64,000 nt of DNA from Anaerolineaceae bacterium (GTDB lineage Bacteria > Chloroflexota > Anaerolineae > Anaerolineales > Anaerolineaceae): NCBI GenBank assembly GCA_016841365.1, contig JAENZI010000002.1, positions 124,001 through 188,000 of the forward strand, written 5' to 3'. The position numbers and the translations under genes were made by a program. Within the stretch, counting starts at the first letter, position 1; every line of letters begins with the position of its first letter. Shown piece by piece: positions 60,441 through 64,000 of the stretch. The notes under the pieces are model-generated. The model did no database searches. It was given only the letters and a program-made list of their open reading frames with translations, and was not told where the DNA came from.

Positions 60441-62678
60441 CTAAAACAGGGCTAATTGGGAAGAACGATATTCGGGTGGATCAACAATTATTTGTTCTTT
60501 GAACAACTCGCGCGATAGGAGAGGATTGACCTCAAGATCGCGTACCAGCCGGAATTTGACGATCAGAAAATCGCGATCCAATCTTTTTACGAGGAGAGGA
60601 TCGCGTTCTCGTTTAAAGGCTAATAAGTTAGCCCGGCTGCCAGGGATAACGAGCAATTTCGTTTTGGCGTTTGTGGATGACTTGCGCAGGTGTTGCGAAA
60701 CGGCTGCTGACGCAAAAATATGAAAGCTGTAATCAGGGATGGTACTCGGATCCTGATACCAGAGCATCGGATCGCCTTCTTCAACGCGGTAATGTAATTG
60801 TTCCCCGATTTTGGCAAGTGATGCCCGGATGCCGCGGATGTCTTCACGCCGTATTTCAGATGATTCTGTTTCGCGCAGTTGCCATAAGTGCTCTTCTGGG
60901 TCGATGCAATCCGCATAGGATTCGAGGCAGTTGAGCAGGACGACATCTTCTGGGGTTAGCAGACCCGGGAAGGCTGCATTGCAGCATTGTCTGATTTGTT
61001 CAGCAGAAGTGGTGTTGTTATCGATCAGGTGCCGGACGATCTCGATCTCGATTTGATCGATCAGCGGTATTTCAGCGCCCTCCGGGTTTTCAAGGAACCA
61101 GATGCCGCTATCCAGTGAGGCTGTGCCGCCAGCGACCCGGGTTAACAGGTTCGGGATTTGGAATAGGGTTTCAAGCCATTTTTGCGTTTCGGAACATGCC
61201 TGATTGCGGTTTTGAATGAAAATATCCATTGCCAGGTTATTGTGATGGGCTAAACCGGTTACTGCGGCAGCATGCACCTGTTGATAGGCGGCTGGTTCAG
61301 CCTTCTGAAGTAGAAAATCCTCAACACTTTTTTGCGCGAGGTTGATCGCCTGGCTGGGCAGCAGCGTGGGCTTCGTTGGGTCTGAGGGTTGCCATGCGCA
61401 TTGCGCCAATTGGTCGTCTGTGGATTGGGCAAATTCGGTTAATTGCCATCCGGAATTGTCTGCGGCTAATAGCGCTGCTAAAAGAAGTAAGGGTTCGTTT
61501 TCAGCGATCAGACCCCAGAATCTTAACTGCGGATGATAAAAGGTGTGAACAGCTTCAAACACGCTGCGCAGCGCATTGGTGTGCCAGTTCCAGTCATATC
61601 GTTGACGTGCGAGCACCTGCCGAATAGGTGTGACAGCTTCCTTTCCCCAGATCCAGCCCGTCCACAGGGCAGACAGGGTCCAAAAAGCCTGGTTGGGACG
61701 TGGGATACCAGCAATGACGGCTGAAAAAAAGTTTTCTTCTGGCATTGGATCAATTTCCTTGAAGCGTCCCTCGAATAAGTAGATGCCTTCGGCAGGTTGA
61801 GCAGTATCGGTCCAATCCCGCACTGGGATGGGGGATTTTACGATTTGCCAGGCGTTGATCGCTTCTTCCATCACCTTCCAGAGATTACGCTCTGTAAAAA
61901 CGGAGGGGATGACAATTTGGCGAGGTCTTTCACGTGGGGTGGGATGCGCCCAGAGCGTATTCCCGCGGTCTGCTGCGGCCAGGATTAGTGCGGTTAACAA
62001 ATCGCGGCGCCTCGGGGATTGTTCCAGGTTTTCAAGTTTATTGATAATTGTCTGAAGGATGATAAGCGGCCGAATGGGATAAGTGCTGAGAGCATTTTCA
62101 ACCTGTTCGCGCAGCGGGTCATCAACATCGGCGATTCGATTGAGTGCGCGCGCCTGATGCAAACGCTTTGGCGGTAATTGGCTTAGCGATTCTTGCGCGT
62201 CCTCAGTCAGGATCTGCTCACCATTTGCCCCGCAAAATGGGCAGGAAACCTGGGCTGCAAAGGGCTGTTCTTCGCCTTTTTTCCATAAGAAACTATCTGC
62301 TTCGACGGTACGCTGGCAGTTGGCGCATTTAACCTCATACAAGCCCCGGATATAAGGTTCCATGCGGTCATCACCCTTGGTTGAAACTGCCAGGTCTTGC
62401 ATTGCTGCGACTAATTCATCCTTCTGGGGCGCACTGGCAATGATTTTCACTAAGAAAGCCTGGATGGGGTTGTTCACGGCTGCCAGGATGGGGTAACCAG
62501 CAGAGGCTATTTCGATGATCGTCATCGGGCTGAAACCGAAGGGGTCTAACACCCAATCACCGAGTTTCAGGTTAGCCTGGCACCATTTTTTAACCATCCC
62601 AGCAGGGATGGGCGGCAGGAACCTGCCGAGGGGGAGCTCGGTAGGAGCTGAATTTCCGGCAATATAAGGTACTTGCAT
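60441..62678 (-). CDS. DNA-methyltransferase-like protein with degenerate catalytic motif
   Basis: 745 residues. The N-terminus ELPLGRFLPPIPAGMVKKWC..LKLGDWVLDPFGFSPMTIIEIASAGYPILAAVNNPIQAFLV follows the DUF1156-type / adenine-or-cytosine-N methyltransferase layout: a motif I (VLDPFGFSP in place of VLDPFxGSG), a zinc-ribbon insertion (CANC...CPFCG) and a later block where the catalytic (D/N)PPY motif should be but reads AGIPRPNQAFWTLSALWTGW. That suggests a non-catalytic relative; the target is unknown. AAAGGA lies before the ATG. No restriction enzyme or helicase is nearby. Confidence 0.6.
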   Translation of the reverse strand: MQVPYIAGNSAPTELPLGRFLPPIPAGMVKKWCQANLKLGDWVLDPFGFSPMTIIEIASAGYPILAAVNNPIQAFLVKIIASAPQKDELVAAMQDLAVSTKGDDRMEPYIRGLYEVKCANCQRTVEADSFLWKKGEEQPFAAQVSCPFCGANGEQILTEDAQESLSQLPPKRLHQARALNRIADVDDPLREQVENALSTYPIRPLIILQTIINKLENLEQSPRRRDLLTALILAAADRGNTLWAHPTPRERPRQIVIPSVFTERNLWKVMEEAINAWQIVKSPIPVRDWTDTAQPAEGIYLFEGRFKEIDPMPEENFFSAVIAGIPRPNQAFWTLSALWTGWIWGKEAVTPIRQVLARQRYDWNWHTNALRSVFEAVHTFYHPQLRFWGLIAENEPLLLLAALLAADNSGWQLTEFAQSTDDQLAQCAWQPSDPTKPTLLPSQAINLAQKSVEDFLLQKAEPAAYQQVHAAAVTGLAHHNNLAMDIFIQNRNQACSETQKWLETLFQIPNLLTRVAGGTASLDSGIWFLENPEGAEIPLIDQIEIEIVRHLIDNNTTSAEQIRQCCNAAFPGLLTPEDVVLLNCLESYADCIDPEEHLWQLRETESSEIRREDIRGIRASLAKIGEQLHYRVEEGDPMLWYQDPSTIPDYSFHIFASAAVSQHLRKSSTNAKTKLLVIPGSRANLLAFKRERDPLLVKRLDRDFLIVKFRLVRDLEVNPLLSRELFKEQIIVDPPEYRSSQLALF

Positions 62679-62759
62679 CGAACCATTCCTTTGTCGATGA
62701 TGTTCGATGAAATTTTTGATTTACTGCAACTCGGCTAATTTTTCATCCGGTTGTTTGTG

Positions 62760-64000
62760 CTAAACTTTCTTTTCTAAAATGCGCACCTGGTAGGGTGCCA
62801 TGCTAATCTTTCCGGTATATGCAGTATTTTTCGTCAACAGACACGTCCAGCCGCCTTTCGGCAGTTCAAAGTTTAGAAGGCGGCTGCTGAAATTTAGTAT
62901 CACAATGACACGGTCGCCTTCATATTGGCGTTCGTATGCCAGGATGAAGCGGGGTTGTTCGGTCAGAGGGGTGAAATCGCCTCGGATTAATGCAGGTGTC
63001 GACCGGCGGATTGAGATCAACTTCATCGAGAAGTTCAACATTGAATTGGGATCTGAAAGCTGCATCTCAACATTGCGCTTCGTATAGTTGTCGTTGACGG
63101 GCAGCCAGGGTTCGGCAAGTGAAAAGCCGGCATGGGGCGCGTTGCGCCATTGCATTGGTGCCCGGCATCCATCTCGCCCTTTATAAAACGGCCAGAAGTG
63201 TTTGCCAATCGGGTCTTTGATATCAGCCCTTTTTCGGATTGGGATGTCGCGCATGCCGATCTCTTCGCCATAATAAAGAAAAGGCGTGCCTTTGAGCGTC
63301 AGAAGCATCGCCAGGGCGACTTTGGCACGGCTGTCATCCTCGCCAAAGCAATAACGGGATGCTGCCCGTTTCATATCGTGGTTACTCAAAAAATTGTTTG
63401 GCCAGGCATCTGCAGCGAGCGCGTCATACCACTTGAGTACCGAATCCAGGAACCGCTGGGGGTGCCAGCGATTTTCGGCAAAATCAAAGTTGAAGGCTGC
63501 ATGAAGTTTATCATTACCACAATAAGAGGCTGTCTGCTGGGTGTCGGCTAAGAAGGTCTCTCCAACCACATAAGATTGTTTGTGCTCATCCACAATGGTG
63601 CGGATTTCTTCTAATAAAGGATACATTTCAGGTTGAGAGACATCATAAATGTGTTCCTGGCGGTCAAAACCCCTGATCCCAAATTTGGGCGGGTTATCTT
63701 TGAATTCGGGGTCTTTGAAATAAGCATTGAACACATCAAGCCGAAAGCCTTCCACACCTTTATCGAGCCAAAAGCGGAACACATCCAGCATGGCAGATCT
63801 CACTTCGGGATTGCGCCAATTGACATCAGGCTGTTCTTTAAAGAACATGTGATAATAATACTGACCCAAGTCCTCGTCATATTCCCATGCTGGACCGCCA
63901 AAAACAGCCTGCCAGTTGTTAGGCGGCTCGCCATCAGGTTTGGGGTCCTTCCAAATATAAAAATCGTGGTGAGCGTTCTCTTTTGATTGCTTCGATTTCA
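62760..64000 (-). CDS. GH13 alpha-glucosidase / oligo-1,6-glucosidase, C-terminal part (cut by window edge)
   Basis: At least 413 residues; the frame stays open through the window edge, so the start lies outside. It carries PPNNWQAVFGGPAWEYDE near the edge, the nucleophile Asp in GVEGFRLDVFNAYF, the acid Glu in YVVGETFLAD and the third carboxylate in FLSNHDMKR, the complete GH13 catalytic set, then a C-terminal beta domain. It hydrolyses alpha-glucosidic bonds in oligosaccharides. No signal peptide can be judged. It lies 81 bases upstream of the methyltransferase-like gene in the same direction. Confidence 0.88.
   Translation of the reverse strand, partial: KSKQSKENAHHDFYIWKDPKPDGEPPNNWQAVFGGPAWEYDEDLGQYYYHMFFKEQPDVNWRNPEVRSAMLDVFRFWLDKGVEGFRLDVFNAYFKDPEFKDNPPKFGIRGFDRQEHIYDVSQPEMYPLLEEIRTIVDEHKQSYVVGETFLADTQQTASYCGNDKLHAAFNFDFAENRWHPQRFLDSVLKWYDALAADAWPNNFLSNHDMKRAASRYCFGEDDSRAKVALAMLLTLKGTPFLYYGEEIGMRDIPIRKRADIKDPIGKHFWPFYKGRDGCRAPMQWRNAPHAGFSLAEPWLPVNDNYTKRNVEMQLSDPNSMLNFSMKLISIRRSTPALIRGDFTPLTEQPRFILAYERQYEGDRVIVILNFSSRLLNFELPKGGWTCLLTKNTAYTGKISMAPYQVRILEKKV

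Overview
The window reads as ordinary chromosome of an anaerobic Chloroflexota bacterium, most likely of the Anaerolineae (inference). Pointers are a two-domain Agl23-type membrane glycosyltransferase fused to an NHL propeller, many lipoproteins with Thr/Pro-rich stalks, a T-box-controlled ThrRS without a TGS domain, and a ferredoxin-linked group 4 [NiFe]-hydrogenase with no oxygen-respiratory genes nearby. Promoters are mostly canonical TTGACA/TATAAT types, and base composition is near 50% GC except in an AT-richer arsenic/thiol island (about 41.8-47.5 kb). I see no phage, transposase or CRISPR array.

Layout. 0-3.8 kb: a cut-off methyltransferase, an RNA m5U methyltransferase, a class V aminotransferase and two small stress-type proteins. 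3.9-7.7 kb: translation block with tRNA-Val, a threonine T-box, thrS, then infC-rpmI-rplT; infC appears to start at AUA. 7.7-14.8 kb: the Agl23-NHL protein, exported or membrane proteins and tRNA-Ser. 15.0-24.4 kb: a 12-gene operon for a membrane-bound group 4 [NiFe]-hydrogenase with three antiporter-like subunits (one degenerate), behind a strong promoter and a structured 170-nt leader. 24.4-35 kb: DUF2202 lipoprotein, MBOAT/DHHW acyl-transfer pair, Na/Pi transporter and exported proteins. 35-40.6 kb: tRNA-Lys, thioredoxin, S9 peptidase, cation efflux and hydroxyacid dehydrogenase. A composite REP-like repeat recurs at 32.5, 34.9 and 38.4 kb.

40.8-48.9 kb is the most unusual part: SufE and a ferredoxin fusion, two broken genes (a frameshifted flavodoxin-fold reductase and a lipoprotein with an in-frame TAA), a glutaredoxin-like protein, arsR-acr3, and, divergent from these across a shared operator, a thioredoxin-fold membrane protein, an 18-codon Cys-containing ORF, a ferredoxin, a stand-alone HdrA-N-like protein, a NifX-like protein and a thioredoxin-CcdA fusion. 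Together they look like an arsenic- or thiol-linked redox relay from low-potential ferredoxin to extracytoplasmic disulfides (inference).

48.9-64 kb: phosphotransferase-fold protein, osmC-pncB, a WD40 lipoprotein coupled to a glycosidase-like protein, a large class A penicillin-binding protein, a DNA-methyltransferase-like protein that seems to have lost its catalytic motif, and the 3' part of a GH13 glucosidase.
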